In this document: positions 48,349-56,346 of the stretch, piece by piece
How the letters are laid out: each line of letters begins with the position of its first letter
Position numbering within the stretch: the stretch's first letter is position 1
Assembly (NCBI GenBank): GCA_031277795.1
Contig: JAITLQ010000001.1
Location: forward strand, 62,001 to 126,000
From: Arthrobacter sp.
GTDB taxonomy: Bacteria > Actinomycetota > Actinomycetes > Actinomycetales > Micrococcaceae
Direction: 5' to 3'
Length of the DNA: 64,000 nucleotides
Notes under the pieces: generated by a model
Told to the model about the DNA's origin: nothing
The model's input: the letters and a program-made list of their open reading frames with translations, nothing else
The model's database searches: none
Program-made: the position numbers and the translations under genes

Positions 48349-50316
48349 TCAGTAGCGGGCGGCCATGGGGTAGAGGTTGTTCACCCAGCTCAGCGGCGTG
48401 GTGGAGATGCCGGCGCTGGGGTTGCGGGCGTGCACGACCTCGCCGTTGCCGATGTAGATGGCCACGTGGTACATCGAGGCGCCGCCGTTGCTGGAGGAGA
48501 AGACCAGATCGCCGCGCTTGAGCTGGCTCAGTGGAACATGCTTGGGGGCGTTCTGGTACTGGCTCGTGGACGTGCGGGTCATGCTCACGCCGGACTTGGC
48601 GAAGGCCGTCAGCGCAAAGCTGGAGCAATCGAAGTAGGTGGGGCCGTTGGCGCCGAAGACGTAGCCGTACTTGTTGTTGCCGGCGATCTGCAGGGCCCAC
48701 GCGATGGCGGCCTCCTTGGTGGAGGAGCCGGTCGACGGCGCGTCGTCCTTGGCGTCCTGCTCGGCCTTTGCCTCGGCCTCAGCCTTGGCCTTCGCAGCTG
48801 CTGCTGCCTTGGCCGCAGCCGCCTTCTTCTCGGCGGCGGCCTTGGCTGCCGCCTTCTTCTCCGCCGCAGCCTTCGCTGCCGCTGCCTTCTTCTCGGCGGC
48901 TGCCTTGGCTGCCGCCTTCTTTTCGGCGGCGGCCTTGGCCTCGGCGGCCTCGGCCTTCTCCTTGGCGTCCTGCGCGGCTTGGCGCTCGGCCTCCGCCTTC
49001 TCGGCGGCCTCACGCTTGGCCTCGGCTTCCGCCTTGGCCTTCTGCGTGGCGTCGGCCTGGGCGGCGGCTTCGTCGGCCGCCTCCTTGTCCTTCTTGGCCT
49101 GCGCAGCCTTGGCCTCAGCTTCGTCGGCCGCCTTCTTCTCTGCGGCGGCCTTGGCCTCGGCCTCGGCGTTCGCCTTGTCCTTGGCGTCCTGCTCGGCCTT
49201 CGCCTGGGCGGCGGCCTCGTCGGCCGCCTTCTTCTCTGCGGCGGCCTTGGCCTCGGCGTTCGCCTTGTCCTTGGCGTCCTGCTCGGCCTGGGCCTGCGCG
49301 GCGTCGGAGGTGGCGTCCGACGACGACCCTTCCTCCTGGCCGCCGTCGGACGAATCCTGGGAGCCCTGCTCGTCCGTGGCCAGCTCGGTGGGGCGGCTCA
49401 CGCCGTCCACCACGGCGTCGGCGTCGGCCTGGGCCGCGGCGGCCGCCCGCTCCTCGGCGGCGCGGCGGGCCTCGGCCTCCTGCGCTGCCTTGGCTGCGGC
49501 TTCCTTCTTGGCGGCGGCCAGGGCGGCTTCGCGGGCCTTCTGCTCGCGCTCGTCCTGGGCCTTCTCCTCGTCCTTCACGCTCGTGCCGTTGAGCTCGGAG
49601 AGGCGGGTGAGGAGCGCGTCGCGCTCATCGGTGTTCTTGGTGACGGCGTCGCGGAAGCCGGAGGCCTGCTGCTGCGCCTCCTGCTCGGCCGCGCTCTGCT
49701 GAGCCACGGCCTGCTCGGCGGAGCGCTGCGTGGCGTCGGCGTAGGCCTGCCACTGGCTCGCGAGGGCGGCGGCGGCCTCGGAAGAACGCAGCTCACGCGC
49801 GCTGGAGTCGGAGAGCGTGCGCAGCGTGCGGGCGCGGTCGAGGGCGGCCTGCGGATCCCCCGTGAGCAGCTCGCTCGTCGTGGCGTCGTAGCCGCCGTTG
49901 CGGTAGGCGGAGGCGGCGATCTGGCCAACGCGCTGCTGGGCGGCCTCGACCTGCTTCTTGGCGGCGGCTGCCTGCGTGGCGGCGGACTTGGCTCGGTCCT
50001 GGCGCGTAATGACCAGCTGCTGGGCGTCGCTGAGCGTGTCCCACGAGCGCTGCGCGTCCTCGGCGAGCTGCTCGAGCTGCTGCGAGGAGGCGTCGAGCGA
50101 CTTCTGCAGTCGCTGCACCATGGCTGACTTGGCGGCGGGGTCCACCTTGGCGGCGGCGACCTCCGCCTTGCTCGGTGCGGTGGAGGCCGGCTGGCCCTGC
50201 ACGGGGGAGGCCGGGGCCTGCGCGCCCGGCTCGGCCACGGCTGCCGCGCCCGTGAAGGTGGCGGCGACGAGCGCGACGGTGCAGACCGATGCGCCCAGGG
50301 TGAGTCGCGAAGCCAT
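48349..50316 (-). CDS. Secreted NlpC/P60 peptidoglycan endopeptidase with coiled-coil and Ala/Lys repeat region
   Basis: A 655-residue exported protein. A signal peptide (MASRLTLGASVCTVALVAAT, cleavage near AVAEPG) is followed by a long coiled coil (about 50-240), like RipA-type hydrolases, and a low-complexity Ala/Lys/Glu region (about 335-525). The C-terminal NlpC/P60 domain (about 530-655) has the catalytic Cys in YFDCSSFALTAF, the His in MYHVAIYIGNG and the third polar residue, His, in VVHARNPS. It should cut stem peptides of peptidoglycan, probably in cell separation. An inverted repeat lies in its leader. Confidence 0.93.
   Translation of the reverse strand: MASRLTLGASVCTVALVAATFTGAAAVAEPGAQAPASPVQGQPASTAPSKAEVAAAKVDPAAKSAMVQRLQKSLDASSQQLEQLAEDAQRSWDTLSDAQQLVITRQDRAKSAATQAAAAKKQVEAAQQRVGQIAASAYRNGGYDATTSELLTGDPQAALDRARTLRTLSDSSARELRSSEAAAALASQWQAYADATQRSAEQAVAQQSAAEQEAQQQASGFRDAVTKNTDERDALLTRLSELNGTSVKDEEKAQDEREQKAREAALAAAKKEAAAKAAQEAEARRAAEERAAAAAQADADAVVDGVSRPTELATDEQGSQDSSDGGQEEGSSSDATSDAAQAQAEQDAKDKANAEAKAAAEKKAADEAAAQAKAEQDAKDKANAEAEAKAAAEKKAADEAEAKAAQAKKDKEAADEAAAQADATQKAKAEAEAKREAAEKAEAERQAAQDAKEKAEAAEAKAAAEKKAAAKAAAEKKAAAAKAAAEKKAAAKAAAEKKAAAAKAAAAAKAKAEAEAKAEQDAKDDAPSTGSSTKEAAIAWALQIAGNNKYGYVFGANGPTYFDCSSFALTAFAKSGVSMTRTSTSQYQNAPKHVPLSQLKRGDLVFSSSNGGASMYHVAIYIGNGEVVHARNPSAGISTTPLSWVNNLYPMAARY
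48745..49300 (-). repeat. Coding repeat region of the NlpC/P60 gene
   Basis: The DNA encodes repeated KAAAEKKAAA and AEQDAKDKANAEA units. The clearest copies are 49121-49199 and 49217-49289, which differ by a 6-bp in-frame insertion and are spaced 96 bp apart. The repeats keep the reading frame, so unequal recombination would change the length of the linker without breaking the gene. Confidence 0.85.
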
Positions 50317-50885
50317 GATGTTTCCTCACTGCAGATGACAGATGGTGCGAGCTGTCGACGGGATCACGGGCCGTGATCTTGGCTTGGGTCAAGATCACGA
50401 TCGGATCAACGTCACTCGAACACCATACGGAACTCAATCACCTCTGGCAACAGTAGTCACATAAGCCACATAAACCACAGTCCGCTTCGAGTGACGGGTT
50501 GAAAGGCGGCGGTCACGGCGGGGTGACGTCCGGCTGGGAGTTGAGCGGGTGTCGTCGGGCGGGGTGGCGTCCGTGCGGAATGCGGGCGGGCTCCATCGGG
50601 CAGGGGTAGTGCCAGCGGTGGTCCGGGGTGCGGGATGGTGTTGGGTGACGGTGGCGCTAGCGCCCTCCCGGAAAGCGGGCCGGCGTTGCCGGTGAACCAG
50701 AAAGCGGGCCGCCGCCCTTCCCACAGCGAGTTTTGAGAGATTATGCTCAAGATGTACTTCAAACGATCAAGAGCGATCATCGGTTCGGCGTTCGCGCCGC
50801 GCACTCCCACGGTGCCCCTGCACCCACGCCTCCGCGTTGCCGGCCCGGAGGCGCCCGCTCGTCAGGCAAGAGAGAGGTCACGCAC
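50317..50885. other. 569-bp divergent intergenic region
   Basis: No convincing gene. On the NlpC side there is a perfect 10-bp-arm hairpin CGTGATCTTG (50372-50381)/CAAGATCACG (50390-50399) in the leader and an AT-rich promoter zone near 50455-50480. In the middle, GAAAGCGGGCCG occurs twice (50681, 50700). On the amino-sugar side an AT-rich segment (50731-50780) holds TTGAG/CTCAA and two CGATCA words (50764, 50774). An AGAGAGG ribosome binding site at 50869-50875 serves the SIS gene. Confidence 0.65.
50372..50399 (-). promoter_or_regulatory. Perfect 10-bp inverted repeat in the NlpC/P60 leader
   Basis: CGTGATCTTG and CAAGATCACG are exact complements around an 8-nt loop, 56 bp upstream of the ATG. 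It is either an RNA hairpin in the leader or a dimer binding site. I compared it with the c-di-AMP riboswitch found before such genes and could not find that motif. Confidence 0.55.
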
Positions 50886-51797
50886 GTGAGCACCTTTATG
50901 GAAGAGGAGCTGCGCTCGCAGCCCGAGGTCTGGACCCGCGCCATCGCCGAGGCCAGCGAGCGCCGCGCCACCGAGCCCGTCGCGGCCCCGGGGCAGCGCG
51001 TCGCCGTCATCGGCTGCGGCACCTCGTGGTTCATGGCCCAGTCCTGGGCCAAGGCGCGCGAGCTGGCCGGCCAGGGCCTCACCGATGCGTTCTCCGCCTC
51101 CGAATCCGACCTGTCGCTGCGCGCGCAGCACTACGATCTGCTCGTGGCCATCACCCGCTCCGGCACCACCACCGAGGTCCTTGAGGTGCTCACCGAGCTC
51201 AAGGGCGTGCTCCCCACCGTCGCCATCATCGGCGACACCGACACTCCCATCGTCGGCCTCGCCGACCGCATCGTCGCCCTTCCCTACGCCGACGAGCGCT
51301 CGGTGGTGCAGACCCGCTTCGCCACCACGGCCCTCGCCTATCTGCTCACCGACTCCGGCATCGACCTCGGTGCCGCCGTGGAGGACGCCCGCGTGGCGGT
51401 CGACACCCCCACGGAGCAGGAGCTCATCGACGCCGAGCAGTTCACCTTCCTGGGCCGCGGCTGGACCTACGGCCTGGCCAACGAGGCCGGCCTCAAGATG
51501 CGCGAGGCGGTCCAGGGCTGGACCGAGTCCTACCCGGCCAAGGAGTACCGCCACGGCCCCATCTCCATCGCCGGCCCGAACCGCGTCACGTGGCTGATCG
51601 GCGACGGGCCCTCCGCCCTGCGCGGCGAGGTGGAGGTGACCGGCGGCACCTATCTGCACCATGCGGAGGTCCATCCGCTCGCCGAGCTGGCCCGCGTTCA
51701 CCGCGTCACACTCGATCGCGCCCTGGCCCGCGGCCTGAATCCGGACGAGCCGCGCCACCTGACCCGCTCGATCATCCTCGACGGCGATGATGCCTGA
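50886..51797 (+). CDS. SIS-domain sugar-phosphate isomerase/deaminase (AgaS/GlmS-like)
   Basis: A 303-residue protein with two SIS half-domains: VAVIGCGTSWFMAQSW (about 37-52) and LLVAITRSGTTTEVLEVL (about 85-102), then FTFLGRGWTYGLANEAGLKMREA and ESYPAKEYRHGPISI, the GlmS-type active-site loop. GTG 50886 follows AGAGAGG; ATG 50898 is possible. In an operon with ROK and PfkB kinases and an aldolase it most likely deaminates and isomerises galactosamine-6-phosphate to tagatose-6-phosphate. It is shorter than E. coli AgaS. Its stop overlaps the ROK gene by 11 bp. Confidence 0.88.
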   Translation: MSTFMEEELRSQPEVWTRAIAEASERRATEPVAAPGQRVAVIGCGTSWFMAQSWAKARELAGQGLTDAFSASESDLSLRAQHYDLLVAITRSGTTTEVLEVLTELKGVLPTVAIIGDTDTPIVGLADRIVALPYADERSVVQTRFATTALAYLLTDSGIDLGAAVEDARVAVDTPTEQELIDAEQFTFLGRGWTYGLANEAGLKMREAVQGWTESYPAKEYRHGPISIAGPNRVTWLIGDGPSALRGEVEVTGGTYLHHAEVHPLAELARVHRVTLDRALARGLNPDEPRHLTRSIILDGDDA

Positions 51798-52740
51798 GCC
51801 CGCCCCCCTGCTCCTGCTGGATGTGGGGGGAACCGACATCAAGGCCGCCGCGACGCGCGGGGCCGGGCGCGAGCTCGGCCCGGTCCTGCGCCGCGGCGTG
51901 CTGCCGCACGCCGACCCAACGGGTGAGGCGCTCGTGGGGCAGTTGGCCGGGATCGCCGAGGAAGTGCTCGACGGCGTGCGGCCGGGTGCCGCCGCCCTCC
52001 TCATTCCGGGGATCGTTGACACCCGCGCCCGGCGCGTGCTGTTCGCCGCCAACCTTGGCTTGCGCGACGCGCCGGTTCCCGATGCCCTACAGCGCAGGCT
52101 GGGCGTGCCCGTGGCCTTCGGGCACGACGTGGGCACCGCGGCCGAGGCGGAGCTGCGCGAGGGGGCGGGGCGCGACGGCGCCGAGTGCACGCTCGTGGTG
52201 GTCATCGGCACCGGCATCGCCTCGACCATGTTTGTGGGCGAGGCGCGCATCGACCCGCCCGGCGCGGGCGAGCTGGGCCACGTGCCCGTCCCTGGCGGCC
52301 TCGCCTGCCCGTGCGGCGCGCACGGTTGCCTCGAGACCATCGCCTCCGCCGCGGGCATCGCCCGCGCGTACCGCGCGCTGAGCGGAGCATCGGTGCCCGG
52401 GGCGAGCGAGGTGCTCGACCGCGCCGCCGCCGGCGATGTGCACGCGGCCGCGGCCTGGGACCAGGCGGTGCAGGCGCTCGCCTTCGCCCTGCACTGGTCG
52501 GTGGGCCTGCTCGGCGTCGATCGCATCATCGTGGGCGGCGGGCTCTCCGGGGCCGGCGAGGCGTTGCTCGGTCCGCTGCGGGACGCGCTCTCCGCTCGGC
52601 TCTCCTACATGTCCATGCCCACGATCGTGCGGGCCCGCCTGGGCGGCGACTCCGGTCTGGTGGGGGCCAGGCGCCTGGCGCTCGAGCTCGAGGCGAACCA
52701 AGCGGTCCCAGCTGCCCGAGCGAAGGAGCCGTTGACGTGA
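51787..52740 (+). CDS. ROK-family sugar kinase
   Basis: A 317-residue kinase. The N-terminal phosphate loop is LLLLDVGGTDIKAAA (about 8-22), and the ROK zinc motif is CPCGAHGCLE (about 177-186), with GAGELGHVPV before it. It should phosphorylate the imported amino sugar (GlcNAc, GalNAc or galactosamine) at C6, which is needed because the cluster imports by ABC rather than PTS. It overlaps both neighbours, so the four downstream functions are translationally coupled. Confidence 0.93.
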   Translation: MMPEPAPLLLLDVGGTDIKAAATRGAGRELGPVLRRGVLPHADPTGEALVGQLAGIAEEVLDGVRPGAAALLIPGIVDTRARRVLFAANLGLRDAPVPDALQRRLGVPVAFGHDVGTAAEAELREGAGRDGAECTLVVVIGTGIASTMFVGEARIDPPGAGELGHVPVPGGLACPCGAHGCLETIASAAGIARAYRALSGASVPGASEVLDRAAAGDVHAAAAWDQAVQALAFALHWSVGLLGVDRIIVGGGLSGAGEALLGPLRDALSARLSYMSMPTIVRARLGGDSGLVGARRLALELEANQAVPAARAKEPLT

Positions 52741-53663
52741 TCCTCTCCCTGACCCCGGCGCCCGCTCTGGACGCCACGATCGCGGTGAACGAGCTGGAGC
52801 TCGGCGAGAGCCTGCGGGTGCCGCCGGCTGTCGTGCGGGCCGGCGGCAAGGGCATCAACGTAGCCCGCATCCTGCATGCGGCCGGCCACGACGTCCTGTC
52901 CCTCTCCACGTGCGGGGGTGAGCGCGGCGCCGCCCTGCGCGCCGAGCTCGAGCGGGCCGGGGTCCCGGCGCGCTGGGTGCGCACATCCGCCCAGACGCGC
53001 TCGAGCACGGCGCTCGTGGAGGCGACGGGGCGCACCACGGTGCTCAACGAGTACGCCCCGCCGCTGGACGACGACGAGTGGGAACGCTGGGACGCGGCCG
53101 TCGCCGCCGCGTCCGGGGCGGCGACGGCCGCCACGATCTCCGGCTCGTGGCCGCAGGCGGCCGGGCCGGAGCGCCTCGTGCGCTCCGTGGAGGCGCTCAA
53201 GGCCGCCGGCGTCTACGTCGTGGTCGACACCTCCGGGCCGCTGCTCTTGAGCGCCGCCCGTGCCGGCGCCGATCTGCTCAAGCCCAACCTCGAGGAGCTG
53301 CTCGCCGCCACCGGTGCCGATGCCGCGCGCGCCGGCATCGACGCGCTGCTCGAGCTCGGCGCCGGCTCCGTGCTGCTGAGCCGCGGCGCCGAGGGCATGG
53401 GGCTCCACACCCGCACGGACCCGGAGGGGATCCGGGCGAGCCTGGGCGTGGAGCTGCGCGGCAACCCGACCGGCGCCGGCGACGCGGGGGTGGCCGGCTG
53501 GCTCAGCGTGGCCGGGCCGCTCGGCGCCGCGCCGCAGGGCGCGGACCGCGAGCTGGCCCTGCGCACGGCGGTGGCCTGGTCCGCCTCGGCCGTGCAGGCC
53601 CCGGTCGCCGGGGAGTTGGGGCCCGACGTCGCGGCCTTCCTTGAGCGCGTCCGCCTCGCCTGA
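52737..53663 (+). CDS. PfkB-family kinase (1-phosphofructokinase/tagatose-6-phosphate kinase type)
   Basis: A 308-residue kinase from GTG 52737, overlapping the ROK stop (GTGA). It follows the FruK/LacC subfamily: SLTPAPALDATIAVNELELGE at the start, AGGKGINVARIL (about 35-46), DLLKPNLEELLA and the catalytic Asp in GNPTGAGDAGVAGW (about 245-258). In this operon the natural role is ATP-dependent phosphorylation of tagatose-6-phosphate to the 1,6-bisphosphate. Confidence 0.91.
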   Translation: MILSLTPAPALDATIAVNELELGESLRVPPAVVRAGGKGINVARILHAAGHDVLSLSTCGGERGAALRAELERAGVPARWVRTSAQTRSSTALVEATGRTTVLNEYAPPLDDDEWERWDAAVAAASGAATAATISGSWPQAAGPERLVRSVEALKAAGVYVVVDTSGPLLLSAARAGADLLKPNLEELLAATGADAARAGIDALLELGAGSVLLSRGAEGMGLHTRTDPEGIRASLGVELRGNPTGAGDAGVAGWLSVAGPLGAAPQGADRELALRTAVAWSASAVQAPVAGELGPDVAAFLERVRLA

Positions 53664-53901
53664 GGCGAAGGGGCAGGAACGTGCCCATCGGCTCGCTGGC
53701 TCCGTCCGCCCGCGCTGTCCGCTCGCGCTGGGCCCCGGCCTCGCCCAGGCCGGTCCGGAGCCGCCCTCCCGGGGCGAACCCCACGTCATCGTCGGCTGGT
53801 CCCGCCTCATCCGCCGGCCGGGCGCCCGCCTCGACCGGTGGCCGGGCACCCGACCGCCCGCCGTCGTTCCCTCTTCCGATCACCGTCCTGTAGGAGTTCT
53901 C

Positions 53902-54750
53902 ATGCCTCTTGTCCCCACCGCCGAACTGGTCGCCGAGGCCGTCGCGGCCGGCCGCGGCCTGCCCGCCTTTAACGTCATCCACCTGGAATCGGCCGAGGCG
54001 ATCCTCGGAGGCGCTGCGGATGCCGGGCTGCCGGTGATCCTGCAGGTCTCCGAGAACGCCGTGAAGTACCACGGCGGGCTCGCGCCGATCGCCGAGGCGA
54101 GCCGCGCGGCGGCCGAAGCCTCCGGCGCTCGGGCGGCCCTGCACCTCGATCACGCCATGGATCCGGGGCTCGTGCGCGAGGCGTTGGGGCTCGGCTTCGG
54201 CTCGGTCATGTTCGATGCCGCCCACCTGCCGGACGAGGAAAACCGCACGCTCACGGCCACGATCGTGCGCGAGGCGCACGCCGCCGGCGTCTTCGTCGAG
54301 GCGGAGCTCGGCGAGGTGGGAGGCAAGGACGGTGCGCATGCCCCCGGCGTCCGCACCGATCCGGACGACGCCGCGCGCTTTGTGGCGGACACGGGCGTGG
54401 ACGCCCTGGCCGTGGCCGTGGGCTCCTCGCACGCCATGACGGAGCGGACGGCCGCCCTCGACCTTGAGCTCATCGCCCGGCTGCATGCGGCCGTTCCGGT
54501 GCCGCTCGTGCTGCACGGTTCCTCCGGCGTGGCCGATGAGGTGCTGGTGCGGGCGGTCGCCGCCGGCATGCGCAAGATCAACGTCTCCACGCACCTGAAC
54601 AAGGTGTTCACGGCGGAGGTGCGTCGGGTGCTCGCGGAGCAGCCGGATCTCGTGGATTCCCGCAAGTACCTCGGGCCGGCCCGCGAGGCCATGCGCGTCG
54701 AGGTCGCGCGGCTGGCCGCCGTCATCACGGGGCCCGTCTCCGCCGGTTAG
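53902..54750 (+). CDS. Class II fructose/tagatose-bisphosphate aldolase
   Basis: A 282-residue zinc aldolase of the GatY/KbaY/FbaA family. LPAFNVIHLESAEAILGGA at the start, the catalytic/metal segment ALHLDHAMDP, EAELGEVGGKDG, AVAVGSSHAMTE (where GTSHG is usual), LHGSSGV and GMRKINVSTHLN are all visible. Tagatose-1,6-bisphosphate cleavage to glyceraldehyde-3-phosphate and dihydroxyacetone phosphate is inferred from context. It is separated from the kinase by 238 bp without a gene. TAGGAG precedes the ATG. Confidence 0.92.
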   Translation: MPLVPTAELVAEAVAAGRGLPAFNVIHLESAEAILGGAADAGLPVILQVSENAVKYHGGLAPIAEASRAAAEASGARAALHLDHAMDPGLVREALGLGFGSVMFDAAHLPDEENRTLTATIVREAHAAGVFVEAELGEVGGKDGAHAPGVRTDPDDAARFVADTGVDALAVAVGSSHAMTERTAALDLELIARLHAAVPVPLVLHGSSGVADEVLVRAVAAGMRKINVSTHLNKVFTAEVRRVLAEQPDLVDSRKYLGPAREAMRVEVARLAAVITGPVSAG

Positions 54751-54803
54751 ATCACGGCTGTGAAACTTCTTTGTGAGGACTACGAACAATCTCTCTCACA
54801 CTC

Positions 54804-54865
54804 TTGACGTGACGCAGGACACCCACAATGATGATCACACTTGCAATTGTGTGAGCGATCACACT
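54804..54865 (+). promoter_or_regulatory. Promoter and repeated CACACT operator of the sugar ABC importer
   Basis: TTGACG (54804-54809), 17 nt, AATGAT (54827-54832) form a good promoter. GATCACACT occurs at 54833-54841 and 54857-54865; between them GTGTGAGCGATCACAC (54849-54864) is a 6-bp-arm inverted repeat, and CTCACACT lies at 54795-54802. Repeats at and downstream of the -10 suit a repressor, most simply the DeoR protein at 58.35 kb. Confidence 0.7.
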
Positions 54866-54927
54866 CTGAAAACATCACTTCCGCGCACACCGTCGGATCA
54901 AATGATCTTTCGGGGAGAGAGACCACC

Positions 54928-56238
54928 ATGATGAAGAAGTCCTGGCGCACCGGCGCCTTGGCCGTCGGCGCCGTTGGCGCACTGGCCCTGTCCTCCTGCG
55001 GTTTCTCCGGCGGCAGCGGGGATTCAAACACCTCCTCCGCGGCGGAGGATGGAGCGTCCTCCGGCGCGGCGGCCGAGAACGTCAGCCTGAACATGCTGGT
55101 GCCGACGTACTCGGACACCAAGACGAGCGTGGACGGCGTGGGCACCAAGGCCCGCTGGGAGAAGGTGGTTGCCGACTTCCAGGCCAAGAACCCGAACATC
55201 AAGATCACGCTGCAGGTCGAGTCGTGGGAGAACCTCGAGACGGTCCTCAAGACGAAGATCCAGGGCGACCAGGCCCCCGACATCTACAACGGCGGCGCCA
55301 TCTCCGGCTTCGTGGCGGACGACCTGCTGGCCAAGGCGGACGAGATCACCTCCCCGGAGACCCTCGCCAACTTCCAGGACACCTTCAACGACAACGAGAA
55401 GGTCGGCGGCACCCAGTACGGCCTGCCGCTCCTGGCCTCCGACCGCGCGCTCTTCTACAACAAGACGCTCCTGAAGGAGGCCGGCATCTCGGAGGTCCCC
55501 AAGACCTGGGACGAGCTGCTCAGCGCCGCCAAGGCCATCAAGGAGAAGACGGGCAACCCGGGCTACGGCATGCCGCTCGGCTCGGAGGAGGCCCAGGCCG
55601 AGGCCATGCTGTGGTCGCTCGGCGCCGGCGGCAACTTCGGGAACGAATCCGAGATCACCATCGACACCCCGCAGAACCTCGAGGCGTTCAATGAGATGAA
55701 GACGTTCATCGACGCCGGCGTGACCCAGTCCAACCCGGGCTCCACGCAGCGCACCCCGATGATGTCCGGCTTCGTCCAGGGCAAGATGGGCTTCGTCTAC
55801 GCGCTCCCGCCGACGGTGGCGCAGATCAAGAAGGAAAACCCCGATCTGGACTACGGGATCGCCCAGCCCGCCACGAAGGACGGCTCGGCCGTGACCCTGG
55901 GCGTGGCGGATCGCCTCGCCTCCTTCTCCAAGGATCAGGCCAAGAAGGATGCCGTGAAGAAGTTCATGGATTACTTCTTCTCCGATGACGTCTACGTGCC
56001 CTTCATCAAGGGCGAGAGCTTCCTGCCGACCACTAAGACCGGTGCGGAGGCCATGTCCTCGGACGAGACGCTGAAGCCCTTCCTTGACCTGCTCCCGAAC
56101 GCCAAGTTCTACCCGACCACCAACCCGGCCTGGGCCGCCACGGACGGCGCCCTGAAGTCCCTCACCGGTGGCATCGAAAAGAACCCCGCCGAGGACGTGC
56201 TCAAGCAGATTCAGGCCAAGGCGGACGCCGCCTCCTGA
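54928..56238 (+). CDS. Sugar ABC importer substrate-binding lipoprotein (family 1)
   Basis: A 436-residue lipoprotein starting MMKKSWRTGAL, with the lipobox LSSC (Cys about 25) after a GGGGAGAG ribosome binding site. The mature part has the MalE-like segments RWEKVVADFQAKNPNIKI, GDQAPDIYNGG, YGLPLLASDRALFYNKTLL and a C-terminal PTTNPAW. It should capture an amino sugar or its oligosaccharide outside the cell. Two hairpins separate it from the permease genes. Confidence 0.94.
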   Translation: MMKKSWRTGALAVGAVGALALSSCGFSGGSGDSNTSSAAEDGASSGAAAENVSLNMLVPTYSDTKTSVDGVGTKARWEKVVADFQAKNPNIKITLQVESWENLETVLKTKIQGDQAPDIYNGGAISGFVADDLLAKADEITSPETLANFQDTFNDNEKVGGTQYGLPLLASDRALFYNKTLLKEAGISEVPKTWDELLSAAKAIKEKTGNPGYGMPLGSEEAQAEAMLWSLGAGGNFGNESEITIDTPQNLEAFNEMKTFIDAGVTQSNPGSTQRTPMMSGFVQGKMGFVYALPPTVAQIKKENPDLDYGIAQPATKDGSAVTLGVADRLASFSKDQAKKDAVKKFMDYFFSDDVYVPFIKGESFLPTTKTGAEAMSSDETLKPFLDLLPNAKFYPTTNPAWAATDGALKSLTGGIEKNPAEDVLKQIQAKADAAS

Positions 56239-56244
56239 TCCGGC

Positions 56245-56314
56245 AGGTGACGCCCCGCCCCGGTCGGGGCGTCACCTCCCCCTGCGCCGCGCGCCCCTGA
56301 GGGCGCGCGGCGCA
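56245..56314 (+). terminator. Two consecutive perfect hairpins between binding protein and permease genes
   Basis: AGGTGACGCCCCG (56245-56257) pairs exactly with 56265-56277. TGCGCCGCGCGCCC (56283-56296) pairs exactly with 56301-56314 around CTGA. They follow the stop by 7 bp and precede the permease start by 33 bp. Confidence 0.78.
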
Positions 56315-56346
56315 CCCCTTAGCACCCACTCGCTCTTGGAGAAGCC

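Noticed and set aside
48115-50127. Long Gly/Leu/Arg-rich open frame opposite the NlpC/P60 gene
   Set aside because: It is the reverse reading of the Ala/Lys repeat region; the real gene has a signal peptide and a full NlpC/P60 domain.
50317-50480. c-di-AMP (ydaO-type) riboswitch before the NlpC/P60 gene
   Set aside because: Known before such genes in actinobacteria, but the conserved core sequences could not be found in the leader; only a simple hairpin is visible.
54849-54864. CRP site in the sugar importer promoter
   Set aside because: TGTGA and TCACA are present but separated by 4 instead of 6 bases; the repeats fit a DeoR-type operator better.
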